Of a DNA stretch of 64,000 nucleotides, positions 16,402-23,932 are shown in pieces. The notes under the pieces are model-generated. The model did no database searches. It was not told the origin of the DNA and saw only the letters and a program-made list of their open reading frames with translations. How positions within the stretch are numbered: the stretch's first letter is position 1; every line of letters begins with the position of its first letter. A program made the position numbers and the translations under genes. Source of the DNA: Novosphingobium sp. JCM 18896 (lineage in GTDB: Bacteria; Pseudomonadota; Alphaproteobacteria; Sphingomonadales; Sphingomonadaceae); assembly GCF_025938095.1 (NCBI RefSeq), contig NZ_JAPCZF010000001.1, positions 806,001 to 870,000 on the forward strand. The letters are read 5' to 3'.

Positions 16402-17300
16402 TATTCAGTTTCGAGCCGGTCGACGCGTGCCGCGACGCTCTCGACCACCTTGACCGCGCCGACGCCCTGGCCCGAGCCCCAGATGTCCTTCCAGGCCTTG
16501 GCCGCGGTGGTGCCACCCGAGCCGAAGTCCATCTTGGTCGGGTCGCTCTCGGGCAGGTTGTCGGGATCGAGCCCCGCCGCGACGATCGAGGCGCGCAGGT
16601 AGTTGCCGTGCACGCCGGTGAAGAGGTTGCTGTAGACGATGTCGGAGGCCTGGGCGTCGACGATCGCCTGCTTGTAGCCATCGGGCGCATTGGCTTCGGT
16701 CGTGGCGATCCAGGGGCTGCCGATATAGGCGAGGTCGGCACCGGCGGCCTGGGCAGCGAGGATCGAGCGGCCGTGGGCGATCGCACCCGACAGCACCAGC
16801 GGCCCGTCGAACCACTCGCGAATTTCCTGGACCAGGGCGAAGGGCGATTGCGCGCCGGCATGGCCGCCGGCGCCGGCGGCGACCGCGATCAGGCCGTCGG
16901 CCCCCTTCTCGATCGCCTTTTTGGCGAAGGCGTTGTCGATCACGTCGTGAAGGACCACGCCGCCCCAGCCATGGACCGCTGCGTTGACGTCCTCGCGCGC
17001 ACCGAGCGAGGTGATGATCACGGGCACCTTCCACTTGGCGCAGATCGCCAGGTCTTCCTCGAGCCGGTTGTTGGTCTTGTGGACGATCAGGTTCACCGCA
17101 TAGGGCGCGTCACCGATGGCATCGGTGATCTGGCCGAGCCATTCGTCGAGCTGCGCCGCCGGCCGGGCGTTGAGCGCCGGGAAGCTGCCGAGCACGCCCG
17201 CCTGGCACTGGGCGATCACCAGTTCGGGGCCCGAGACGATGAACATCGGCGAAGCGATGACGGGCAGGCGGAGCTTACCGAACAGGGCGGGCAGGGACAT
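16362..17300 (-). CDS. nitronate monooxygenase (2-nitropropane dioxygenase-like)
   Basis: 312-residue FMN-dependent TIM-barrel enzyme of the nitronate monooxygenase family, which oxidises alkyl nitronates. Family features: PVIASPMFIVSGPELV at the N-terminus, GVLGSFPALNARP, the AAGAGGHAG loop, and LSGAIAHGRSILAAQAAGADLAYIGSPW near the flavin phosphate site. It is cytosolic. A perfect palindrome lies 12-29 bases upstream of the start and probably binds a regulator. The 3' end overlaps the convergent AHH nuclease gene by 40 bases. A member acting on other enoyl or nitro substrates cannot be excluded. Confidence 0.92.
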   Translation of the reverse strand: MSLPALFGKLRLPVIASPMFIVSGPELVIAQCQAGVLGSFPALNARPAAQLDEWLGQITDAIGDAPYAVNLIVHKTNNRLEEDLAICAKWKVPVIITSLGAREDVNAAVHGWGGVVLHDVIDNAFAKKAIEKGADGLIAVAAGAGGHAGAQSPFALVQEIREWFDGPLVLSGAIAHGRSILAAQAAGADLAYIGSPWIATTEANAPDGYKQAIVDAQASDIVYSNLFTGVHGNYLRASIVAAGLDPDNLPESDPTKMDFGSGGTTAAKAWKDIWGSGQGVGAVKVVESVAARVDRLETEYQDAKAALATRLG

Positions 17301-17311
17301 GGCGGATCCGT

Positions 17312-17329
17312 TTTAATCGAGCGATTAAA
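17312..17329. promoter_or_regulatory. palindromic operator-like site before nitronate monooxygenase
   Basis: Perfect inverted repeat TTTAATCG-AG-CGATTAAA, 12 bases upstream of the nitronate monooxygenase start, flanked by a second inverted pair GGCGGAT / ATCCGCC. The AT-rich core in GC-rich surroundings and the position suit a repressor operator. No regulator gene is adjacent, so the protein is unknown. Confidence 0.55.
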
Positions 17330-17389
17330 TCCGCCATAAGCGCAGTATTCGGGCCTGTCGAGAGGCCAGGAAACAGGTTGGGCATGAGG

Positions 17390-18577
17390 TCAGGCGAGGG
17401 CTTTCGCGAAGGCTGCCTTGAACAGTTTCATCTCGGCCGGTGTGCCCATCGAGATGCGCACCCAATTGTCCATGTGCTTGCGCGCACCCGATATGAACAC
17501 GCGATCCGCGGCAAGCTTGGTGGCGATCTCGCCGCCCGGACGGCCGACCTCGATCATCACGAAGCTGGTCTGCGAAGGAAGGTAGCGCGTGCCGCGCGCA
17601 TGCAGCCAAGCGAACAGGTCGTTGCGCACGGCGGTGTTGTAGGCCTTGCGTTCGGGCACCAGGTCCGGCGTCAGCAGGCTGGCCTCGGCGGCGATGACCG
17701 CGGGCATCGGCGTGACGTTGATCCCATAGTCGGCGAGCCGATCGAGCAGGTCCTTGCGCGCGGCGACGACGCCCACACGCAGGCCGGCGAGACCGTAGAT
17801 CTTCGAGAAGGTCCGCAGCACGACAACGTCCTGGCCCTTGGCGACGAGATCGAGGCACGACTGGGCCTCGCTGTAGTGGATATAGGCCTCGTCGACGAGC
17901 ACGACCGAGCCCGCGGGCTTGTTGGCCAGCAGCCACTCGATCTGCTCGCGCGGGGTGACCAGGCCCGTCGGATTGTTAGGATTGCAAACGTAGTAGAGCC
18001 CGGCATCGGGCGCGGCGGCAAGCAGCTTGCGCATGTCCATCTGGAAATCGCCGCCTAGGGGAAGCGTGACCGTGCGGGTCACGGGCTTGCCGCCCGCGCC
18101 CATGAAGCCGGAATCGAAGGTCGGCTCGAAATAGGCGATCGGCCGAGCCTTGCTCGAGAAGGCAAGCCCGGCGGCGCAGAGCGGGGCGTAGGAACCGGGA
18201 TGGACGACGACGTTCTCGTGCGCGAGGCCGTTCTGGCGCGCGAAGACGTCGGCGAGGCGGTTGGCGAAGGCCATGCCGTAGCGTCCGCCGAGCCGCTCGA
18301 TCCCGGCGAGGGCCTGACGCGCAGCGGGGCAGGGGCCGAGCGGGCTCTCGTTCGAGTTGATGTAGACGCCGTCGGTCAGGCTGGCGATCATCGCCGCGGG
18401 ATCCTCGGGCACCGGGCGTGCGGCGCTGCGCTGGGCGAGAAGCGGCGCGGCCTGGGCCAGCAGGGGCAGGGCGACCGCAGCGCCGGTGCCGCGCATGATC
18501 GCCCGGCGGGAGAGCGAGATGTCGCCGGCCCGGATCTGCGATCCATGCGTCTGCGATCCAATCGGGTCGGTCTTCAT
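17390..18577 (-). CDS. HisC-like PLP aminotransferase with Tat signal
   Basis: 395-residue class I/II aminotransferase of the histidinol-phosphate aminotransferase type. It has NESPLGP, YYVCNPNNPTG, DEAYIHY and the PLP lysine in TFSKIYGLAGLRVG. Unlike housekeeping HisC it carries a twin-arginine leader: SRRAIMRG (Arg24-Arg25) followed by a hydrophobic AAVALPLLAQAAPLLA. This predicts export of the folded, cofactor-loaded enzyme to the periplasm. GGAGAT is well placed before ATG 18577. The N-terminal coding region contains an 11-base direct repeat (TCTGCGATCCA twice, 18535-18560). The substrate is unknown; it is not part of a his operon here. Confidence 0.88.
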   Translation of the reverse strand: MKTDPIGSQTHGSQIRAGDISLSRRAIMRGTGAAVALPLLAQAAPLLAQRSAARPVPEDPAAMIASLTDGVYINSNESPLGPCPAARQALAGIERLGGRYGMAFANRLADVFARQNGLAHENVVVHPGSYAPLCAAGLAFSSKARPIAYFEPTFDSGFMGAGGKPVTRTVTLPLGGDFQMDMRKLLAAAPDAGLYYVCNPNNPTGLVTPREQIEWLLANKPAGSVVLVDEAYIHYSEAQSCLDLVAKGQDVVVLRTFSKIYGLAGLRVGVVAARKDLLDRLADYGINVTPMPAVIAAEASLLTPDLVPERKAYNTAVRNDLFAWLHARGTRYLPSQTSFVMIEVGRPGGEIATKLAADRVFISGARKHMDNWVRISMGTPAEMKLFKAAFAKALA

Positions 18578-18789
18578 CGACTATCTCCATCCGCCGGTGC
18601 CGGGATCATATCATTGCCTTGGCGAAGTACGGCCAATACCGCTCTTGGCGTATTGCACGGCCCGTCCGGTCGCGCGGCGATGGATTAATCAACAAGGGTG
18701 TTGCCTTCCGCGCCGCCTTGTCCGAAGGCGAGAATCATCGTGACTCTCGCTGAAGAGCGCGTCGTCGTATACATTCGGGAGAGACATTC

Positions 18790-19953
18790 ATGGCCACGCT
18801 CGACACTTCGGACATCGACCAGTACCTCGGCAAACCGGTCGCCTCCTCGTCGCTGCGCGAACCGATCGCGACCAACGACATTCGTCGCTGGGTTCACGCG
18901 ATGCACTATCCGAACCTGCTGCACTATGATCCCGATTTCGCCGCCGCGAGCCGCTGGGGCAAGATCGTCGCGCCGCAGTCCTTCTGCATCGCCACCGATG
19001 ACGGCCACGGCGCCGCGCCGGCCTGCGTCGGCAACATCCCCGATTCGCACCTGCTGTTCGGCGGCGACGAGCACTGGTTCACCGGCAAGCGCGTGGTTCC
19101 CGGCGACATCATCGCCAACGAGCGCATTCCCTTCGACTACGTGGTCAAGGAAACCAAGTTCGCCGGCCCGACCTGCTTCCAGCGCGGCGACAACAATTTC
19201 ACCAACCAGGACGGCGAGCTGATCCTCAAGCAGCGCTCCACCGCGATCCGCTACAACAAGGACGCGGGCAGCGAGACGGTCAACACCGACGACTTCGAGG
19301 AGACCGTCTGGACCGACGAGGAAGAGCAGGACATCATCAAGCGCCGCGCCGCCTGGGGCAACATGATGCGCGACCTGGGCCACAAGGAGCGCTGGTGGGA
19401 TGACGTGCAGGTGGGCGACGCGCTGCCCGAGCGGGTCTTCGGCCCGCACTCGATCGCCAGCTTCGCTACCGAGTGGCGCGCCTACTACGTCAACAACTGG
19501 GGCACGATGAACCTGCGCAAGCAGGATCTCGCCGGGGTTGGCTTCGATCCGGCGATGGGCATCTGGGAGAACGATCCCGACTACATGATCAGCGATCCGT
19601 TCCAGACCGACGGCGCCTATTACGGCCCGTCGCGCGGCCACCTGTTCCCGGGCTGGGCGCGCCGCATCGGCATGCCGCGCGGCTACGGCTATGGTGCCTC
19701 GATGGGGGCCTGGGGCATCGACTATCTCGCGGGCTGGGCCGGCGAGCATGGCTGGGTGATCCACGCCATCTCAAACTACCGCGGCCCGGCGCTGACCGGC
19801 GACCTCACGGTGCAGACCGCCGAAGTCGTCGACAAGTCGGTCGACGAGGAAGGCCGCCATCTCGTGCACGTGAAGCACAAGATGGCCAACCACAAGGGCG
19901 TCATCATGGCGACCGGCTCGGCCGAGGTCGTGCTGCCCAAGAAGCCGGGCTGA
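18790..19953 (+). CDS. MaoC/FAS1-like dehydratase-domain protein, copy 1
   Basis: 387-residue protein with the layout of double hot-dog acyl dehydratases: an N-terminal FAS1-like dehydratase/MaoC-N domain (about 30-160) and a C-terminal MaoC-like domain (about 210-385; RERVFGPHSIASFATEWRA-type and DGAYYGPSRGHLFP regions). It probably hydrates or dehydrates an acyl-CoA in a degradation pathway. GGGAGAG precedes the ATG. A close paralogue (roughly three-fifths identical by eye) follows 132 bases downstream. Conserved blocks shared by both include SDIDQYLGK, AMHYPNLLH, VAPQSF, GPTCFQRGDN, ERWWDDV and GYGYGASMGAW. The substrate is unknown. Confidence 0.85.
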   Translation: MATLDTSDIDQYLGKPVASSSLREPIATNDIRRWVHAMHYPNLLHYDPDFAAASRWGKIVAPQSFCIATDDGHGAAPACVGNIPDSHLLFGGDEHWFTGKRVVPGDIIANERIPFDYVVKETKFAGPTCFQRGDNNFTNQDGELILKQRSTAIRYNKDAGSETVNTDDFEETVWTDEEEQDIIKRRAAWGNMMRDLGHKERWWDDVQVGDALPERVFGPHSIASFATEWRAYYVNNWGTMNLRKQDLAGVGFDPAMGIWENDPDYMISDPFQTDGAYYGPSRGHLFPGWARRIGMPRGYGYGASMGAWGIDYLAGWAGEHGWVIHAISNYRGPALTGDLTVQTAEVVDKSVDEEGRHLVHVKHKMANHKGVIMATGSAEVVLPKKPG

Positions 19954-19993
19954 GCTCTCACCTTTCCCGCTCCGCGATCGCACGCGGAGTGGA

Positions 19994-20030
19994 GCAATCC
20001 GGGGCGGTCGTGCGGAGCGCCCTGGATTGC
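19994..20030. repeat. palindromic intergenic hairpin between dehydratase paralogues
   Basis: Near-perfect 13-base arms GCAATCCGGGGCG / CGCCCTGGATTGC (one G:T) with an 11-base loop. It resembles a REP-type intergenic palindrome. No second copy was found by eye in this window. Confidence 0.6.
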
Positions 20031-20085
20031 CACGGGGCTCCGGCTCCTTCCGATTGCGGATTTCGAACCTAGAAGGACTTCTCCC

Positions 20086-21255
20086 ATGGCCACCGAAGCA
20101 CCCACGCTCGATTGCTCGGACATCGACCAGTATCTCGGCAAGGTGATCGAAAGCTCGCCGCTGCGCGAACCGCTGGGCAACAACGACATCCGCCGTTGGG
20201 TTCAGGCCATGCACTATCCGAACCTGCTGCACTTCGACCGCGCCTATGCCGCCGAAAGCCAGTGGGGCAAGCTGGTGGCGCCGCAGTCGTTCCCGATCGT
20301 CATGGACGACGGCCACGGCACGGCCCCGTCCTGCGTGGGCAAGATTCCCGAATCGCACCTGCTCTTCGCCGGTGACGAGTTCTGGCACTATGGCCCGCGC
20401 GTGTTCGGCGGCGACACGATCAGCAACGAGCGCATCCCGTTCGACTACACGATCAAGAACACCGGATTCGGCCCGACCTGCTTCCAGCGCGGCGACAACT
20501 TCTATCGCAACCAGAACGGCGAACTGATCGCCAAGCAGCGCTCGACCGCGCTGCGCTATTCGGCGGCCGCCGGCGGCGCGACGGTCAACAAGGACGATTT
20601 CGAAGAGCCCAACTGGACCGACGAGGAACTCGATGCGCTCGAAGAGCGCAAGATGACCTGGATCCAGATGATGCACGACCTCGGCCACGGCGAGCGCTGG
20701 TGGGACGACGTCAACGTCGGCGATCAGCTTCCCGAGCGCGTATTCGGTCCGCACACGGTCGCCAGCTTCACCACCGAGTGGCGCTCGTACCTGTTCTCGG
20801 TCTGGGGCACGCTCGATCGCCGCGAGATCAATCTCGAGGACTTCGGCTTCACCAAGGAGATGGCCGGGCACGAGAACGATCCGATCATGGAGCGGATCAA
20901 TCCCGAGCTGACCGACGGCGCCTATATCGGTGCCTCGCGCGGCCACCTGTTCCCCAAATATGCCCGCAAGATCGGCATGCCGCGCGCCTATGGCTATGGC
21001 GCCTCGATGGGCGCCTGGGTGACCGACTATCTCGCGGGCTGGGCCGGCGAGCATGGCTGGGTGTTCCACTCGACCGCCAACTATCGTGGTCCGGCGCTGT
21101 CGGGCGATGTCACGATCCAGACCGCCGAAGTCGTCGACAAGATGGTCGACGAGGAAGGCCGCCACCTGATCCAGGTCAAGCACCTGATGAAGAGTCAGAA
21201 GGGCGTGACCATGTGCACCGGCCTGGCCGAGATCGTGCTGCCCAAGAAGGGCTGA
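20086..21255 (+). CDS. MaoC/FAS1-like dehydratase-domain protein, copy 2
   Basis: 389-residue paralogue of the preceding gene with the same two-domain hot-dog layout and the same conserved blocks (SDIDQYLGK, HYPNLLHFD, VAPQSFPIV, GPTCFQRGDN, GERWWDDV, GYGYGASMGAW). Differences cluster in the active-site-adjacent stretch after GGDTISNERIPFDY and in the linker, so the two may form a heteromer or handle different acyl groups. GAAGGA lies before the ATG. Its stop is 11 bases before the L repeat that borders the DUF559 gene. Cytosolic; substrate unknown. Confidence 0.85.
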   Translation: MATEAPTLDCSDIDQYLGKVIESSPLREPLGNNDIRRWVQAMHYPNLLHFDRAYAAESQWGKLVAPQSFPIVMDDGHGTAPSCVGKIPESHLLFAGDEFWHYGPRVFGGDTISNERIPFDYTIKNTGFGPTCFQRGDNFYRNQNGELIAKQRSTALRYSAAAGGATVNKDDFEEPNWTDEELDALEERKMTWIQMMHDLGHGERWWDDVNVGDQLPERVFGPHTVASFTTEWRSYLFSVWGTLDRREINLEDFGFTKEMAGHENDPIMERINPELTDGAYIGASRGHLFPKYARKIGMPRAYGYGASMGAWVTDYLAGWAGEHGWVFHSTANYRGPALSGDVTIQTAEVVDKMVDEEGRHLIQVKHLMKSQKGVTMCTGLAEIVLPKKG

Positions 21256-21266
21256 CGTCTCGAAAT

Positions 21267-21330
21267 CCTCCCCGTTTTTGCGAAGCACAAACGGGGAGGG
21301 GGACCGCCGGCGAAGCCGGTGGTGGAGGGG
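21267..21330. repeat. L-type double-hairpin repeat flanking DUF559 gene
   Basis: First hairpin CCTCCCCGTTTtTG...CAcAAACGGGGAGG (21267-21299), second hairpin ACCGCCGGC-gaa-GCCGGTGGT, then terminal GGAGGGG (to 21330). It ends two bases before the DUF559 stop codon. It is the same subtype as 5019-5066. Confidence 0.9.
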
Positions 21331-21332
21331 TT

Positions 21333-21686
21333 TCAGCGCTGACAATATCGCACGATGGCTTCAGCAATATCCTCTGCCGACCGTAGCACTTCGAGTGCCG
21401 GTATGCGCACGACCTCGATACCCTGCTCGCTGAGCCAGAGGTCCCGTCGCCCGTCACGCGAAGGCCTATCACCCGTATCGTGTGCGAAACCGTCGATTTC
21501 GAAGGCAATCTTTCGCTCAGCGCAGTAGAAATCTAGCACGTAGGGACCAAGCGGATGCTGTCTCCGCAGCTTTACCCCTTCCGGTTCCTTACGCAGCAGA
21601 CGCCAGAGCAGCACTTCGGGCAGAGACAGTTCTTCGCGCAGCTTGCGCGCCTTCGCTACGTTACGCTGTTGCCGCTTGCGTGGCAT
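21333..21686 (-). CDS. DUF559 (Vsr-like PD-(D/E)XK) endonuclease-domain protein
   Basis: 117-residue DUF559 protein, related to very-short-patch-repair endonucleases. It has a basic N-terminal region (residues 1-45), then the catalytic-type core: Asp52 (VLDFYC), Glu63 and Asp65 (FEIDG), His69, Asp82/Leu/Trp and VVRIP. A nuclease role is inferred from the fold; targets are unknown. The gene fits exactly between inverted repeats: the L unit ends two bases from its stop and the R unit begins one base from its start. The terminal GGAGGGG of the R unit is its only Shine-Dalgarno. No methyltransferase is nearby, so it is not a conventional Vsr. Confidence 0.92.
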   Translation of the reverse strand: MPRKRQQRNVAKARKLREELSLPEVLLWRLLRKEPEGVKLRRQHPLGPYVLDFYCAERKIAFEIDGFAHDTGDRPSRDGRRDLWLSEQGIEVVRIPALEVLRSAEDIAEAIVRYCQR

Positions 21687-21687
21687 G

Positions 21688-21750
21688 CCCCTCCGTCACC
21701 CGCTGCGCGGGTGCCACCTCCCCATTTGTGCTAACGCAAAAATGGGGAGG
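21688..21750. repeat. R-type double-hairpin repeat flanking DUF559 gene
   Basis: Read on the minus strand: hairpin CCTCCCCATTTTTGCG...GCACAAATGGGGAGG, then TGGCACCCGC-gca-GCGGGTGACGGAGGGG. Compared with the L unit, the stem base pair next to CCTCCCC is A-T instead of G-C, a compensatory change. It is the same subtype as 5097-5146 and inverted relative to L. It lies downstream of leuA and may terminate it. Confidence 0.9.
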
Positions 21751-21765
21751 ATTTAAGAGGCGCAG

Positions 21766-23430
21766 CTATACCGCGTTGGCTGCGCTGAGCACCGCACGCA
21801 CGCCGGCCGTGGCGACGTCCTCGTCGACGCCGACACCCCAGATCGTGCGGCCGTCGGCAGCCAGGCATTCGACATAGGCGGCCGCCTGCGCGTCCGAACC
21901 CTTGCCCATTGCGTGTTCCGAATAGTCGCGGATTTCGAGCTTCACGCCGAAGGCGTCCTCGATCGTTGCGACGACCGACGAGAGCAGGCCGTTGCCGCGG
22001 CCGGAGACCGACTGGACCTGGCCATCAACGGCGATCTTGCCGGCGAAGACGCGGCTGCCGTCGGCTGCCTTGGTCTCTTCGTAGTCCTGCAATTCGAAAC
22101 GGCCGCCGCCCTGCTTGTAGGTCCGCTGGAACACGTCCCAGATGTCGCCCGCCTGCAACTCGCGGCCGAGCTCGTCGGCGAGCTCCTGAACGTGCTTCGA
22201 GAAGTGCGCTTGCATCCGCTTGGGCAGCTTGAGGCCCTGGTCCTGCTCGAGCACCCAGGCGAAGCCGCCCTTGCCCGACTGCGAGTTGACGCGGATCACC
22301 GCCTCGTAGGAGCGGCCGAGGTCGGCGGGATCGATCGGCAGATAGGGCACGGCCCAGAGCTGGTCGTTGCGCGTTTCCTGCGCGGCGAAGCCCTTCTTGA
22401 TCGCATCCTGATGGCTGCCCGAGAAGGCGGTGAAGACCAGTTCGCCGCCATAGGGATGGCGCTCGGCGACCTTGAGCTGGTTGCAGTATTCGACCGTCTG
22501 GATGACCTCGTCGATATCCGAGAAGTCAAGGCCGGGGTCGACGCCCTGCGTGTAGAGGTTGAGCCCGACGGTCACCAGGCAGCAGTTGCCCGTGCGCTCG
22601 CCGTTGCCGAACAGGCAGCCCTCGACGCGATCGGCGCCGGCCATCAAGCCGAGCTCGGCCGCGGCGACGCCGGTGCCGCGATCGTTGTGCGTGTGCAGGC
22701 TGATCACCGCGCTCTCACGGTTCGGCAGGTTGCGGCAGAAGTACTCGATCTGGTCGGCGTAGATGTTGGGCGTCGCCGCCTCGACCGTCGCCGGCAGGTT
22801 GAGGATGATCGGGTGCTCGGGCGTGGGCTGGAGCACGTCCATCACCGCCTCGCAGCATTCGAGGCTGAAATCGAGCTCGGCGGTCGAGAAGGTCTCGGGG
22901 CTGTACTCGAAGTGCCACTTGGTCTGCGGGAAGCGCGCAGCCTGGTCGCGCAGGACCTTGGCTCCGTTGACCGCGATCTCCTTGATCTGCGGCATTTCCA
23001 GCCCGAACACCACCTGGCGCCACAGCGGCGAGACCGCGTTGTAGAGGTGGACGATCGCGGCGTGGACGCCGGCCAGGCTCTCGAACGAGGTCTTGATCAG
23101 ATCCTCGCGCGACTGGGTCAGCACCTGGACCAGCACGTCCTCGGGAATGCGGCCCGAATCGACCAGGCCACGGATGAAATCGAATTCGGTGGCGCCGGCG
23201 GCGGGGAAGCCGACCTCGATCTCCTTGAGACCGACCTTCACCAGCAGGTCGAAGAAGCGGTTCTTCTTCTCGGCCCCCATCGGGTCGATCAGCGCCTGGT
23301 TGCCGTCGCGCAAGTCGGTGGACAGCCAGCGCGGCGCCTGGGTGATCGTGCGGCTCGGCCACTGGCGGTCGGGCAGGTTGATGGGCTGGAACGGACGGTA
23401 CTTGACCGAAGGGTCTTTGAGCATGGTCAT
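21766..23430 (-). CDS. leuA: 2-isopropylmalate synthase
   Basis: 554-residue type-2 (fungal/actinobacterial-like) 2-isopropylmalate synthase, the first committed step of leucine synthesis (2-oxoisovalerate + acetyl-CoA). The HMGL-like barrel has [15 protein letters not shown], the metal site [10 protein letters not shown] and [11 protein letters not shown]; the C-terminal LeuA dimer/allosteric domain has [13 protein letters not shown]. Leucine feedback is expected from the family. A Leu-rich leader peptide lies at 23520-23570, suggesting attenuation. The ATG at 23430 is followed by a second ATG at codon 3. It is complete and typical in length. Confidence 0.97.
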   Translation of the reverse strand: MTMLKDPSVKYRPFQPINLPDRQWPSRTITQAPRWLSTDLRDGNQALIDPMGAEKKNRFFDLLVKVGLKEIEVGFPAAGATEFDFIRGLVDSGRIPEDVLVQVLTQSREDLIKTSFESLAGVHAAIVHLYNAVSPLWRQVVFGLEMPQIKEIAVNGAKVLRDQAARFPQTKWHFEYSPETFSTAELDFSLECCEAVMDVLQPTPEHPIILNLPATVEAATPNIYADQIEYFCRNLPNRESAVISLHTHNDRGTGVAAAELGLMAGADRVEGCLFGNGERTGNCCLVTVGLNLYTQGVDPGLDFSDIDEVIQTVEYCNQLKVAERHPYGGELVFTAFSGSHQDAIKKGFAAQETRNDQLWAVPYLPIDPADLGRSYEAVIRVNSQSGKGGFAWVLEQDQGLKLPKRMQAHFSKHVQELADELGRELQAGDIWDVFQRTYKQGGGRFELQDYEETKAADGSRVFAGKIAVDGQVQSVSGRGNGLLSSVVATIEDAFGVKLEIRDYSEHAMGKGSDAQAAAYVECLAADGRTIWGVGVDEDVATAGVRAVLSAANAV

Positions 23431-23519
23431 GACGGTATCTCGCTTGGCAATTTTTGCGGCTTTAAGGTCTGGTCAGGTCCCCTTGGGCGCCGCCAGCGCC
23501 GCAGATACGACGCATCAGC

Positions 23520-23570
23520 TCACGCCCAAGGGCGGATAAGTCGCAGGGTAAGGCCAAGCCGGTTCGTCAT
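23520..23570 (-). promoter_or_regulatory. putative leuA leader peptide (leucine attenuator)
   Basis: 16-codon open frame 90 bases upstream of leuA reading MTNRLGLTLRLIRPWA, with Leu at positions 5, 7, 9 and 11. GGGG precedes its ATG. The end of the frame (CCCTTGGGCG) can pair with CGCCCAAGGG downstream, which itself overlaps a GGCGC/GCGCC hairpin, so stalling at Leu codons would change the folding. No U-run follows, so termination may not be intrinsic. Confidence 0.6.
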
Positions 23571-23675
23571 TGCCCCAAGCCTATGGCGACTGGGTTGGCC
23601 GATGTAAAGGGCGGTCGCCCCCGAAGCGGAACCTATCGCGTCGGCGCGCGTCTCTTTCGCCAAAGGAGACACATC

Positions 23676-23930
23676 ATGGGCATTCTCATCGTCCTTCTCG
23701 TCGGCATTCTCGTGGGCTGGCTGGCCAGTGCACTGGTCGGCGGTGGCGGCGGGCTGATCTTCGACATGGCGGCCGGCATCGTCGGCGCGCTGATCGCGGG
23801 CTGGTTGTTCGGCGGCGGCGCTTCGTTCCTCAGCGGCAACATCACCGTGACCTCGATCGCGCTTTCGGTGGTCGGCGCGGTGATCCTGCTGCTGGTCGTC
23901 AGCCTGATCCGCCGCGCCAGCTGGCGCTGA
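23676..23930 (+). CDS. GlsB/YeaQ/YmgE-family small membrane protein
   Basis: 84-residue inner-membrane protein of the transglycosylase-associated (GlsB/YeaQ/YmgE) family, associated with stress responses in characterised bacteria. It has three hydrophobic helices: about 2-20 (ILIVLLVGILVGWLASALV), about 28-48 (DMAAGIVGALIAGWLFGGG) and about 58-78, with a basic end RRASWR. The strong AAAGGAGA at seven bases before ATG 23676 decides the start; the longer upstream frame is rejected. It stops two bases before the convergent MFS transporter stop. Its exact function is unknown even in model organisms. Confidence 0.92.
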   Translation: MGILIVLLVGILVGWLASALVGGGGGLIFDMAAGIVGALIAGWLFGGGASFLSGNITVTSIALSVVGAVILLLVVSLIRRASWR

Positions 23931-23932
23931 GG

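Noticed and set aside
21333..21686. DUF559 gene as part of a restriction-modification or Vsr repair system
   Set aside because: No methyltransferase or mutL-type gene is near, and the tight inverted-repeat bracketing points to a repeat-associated element instead.
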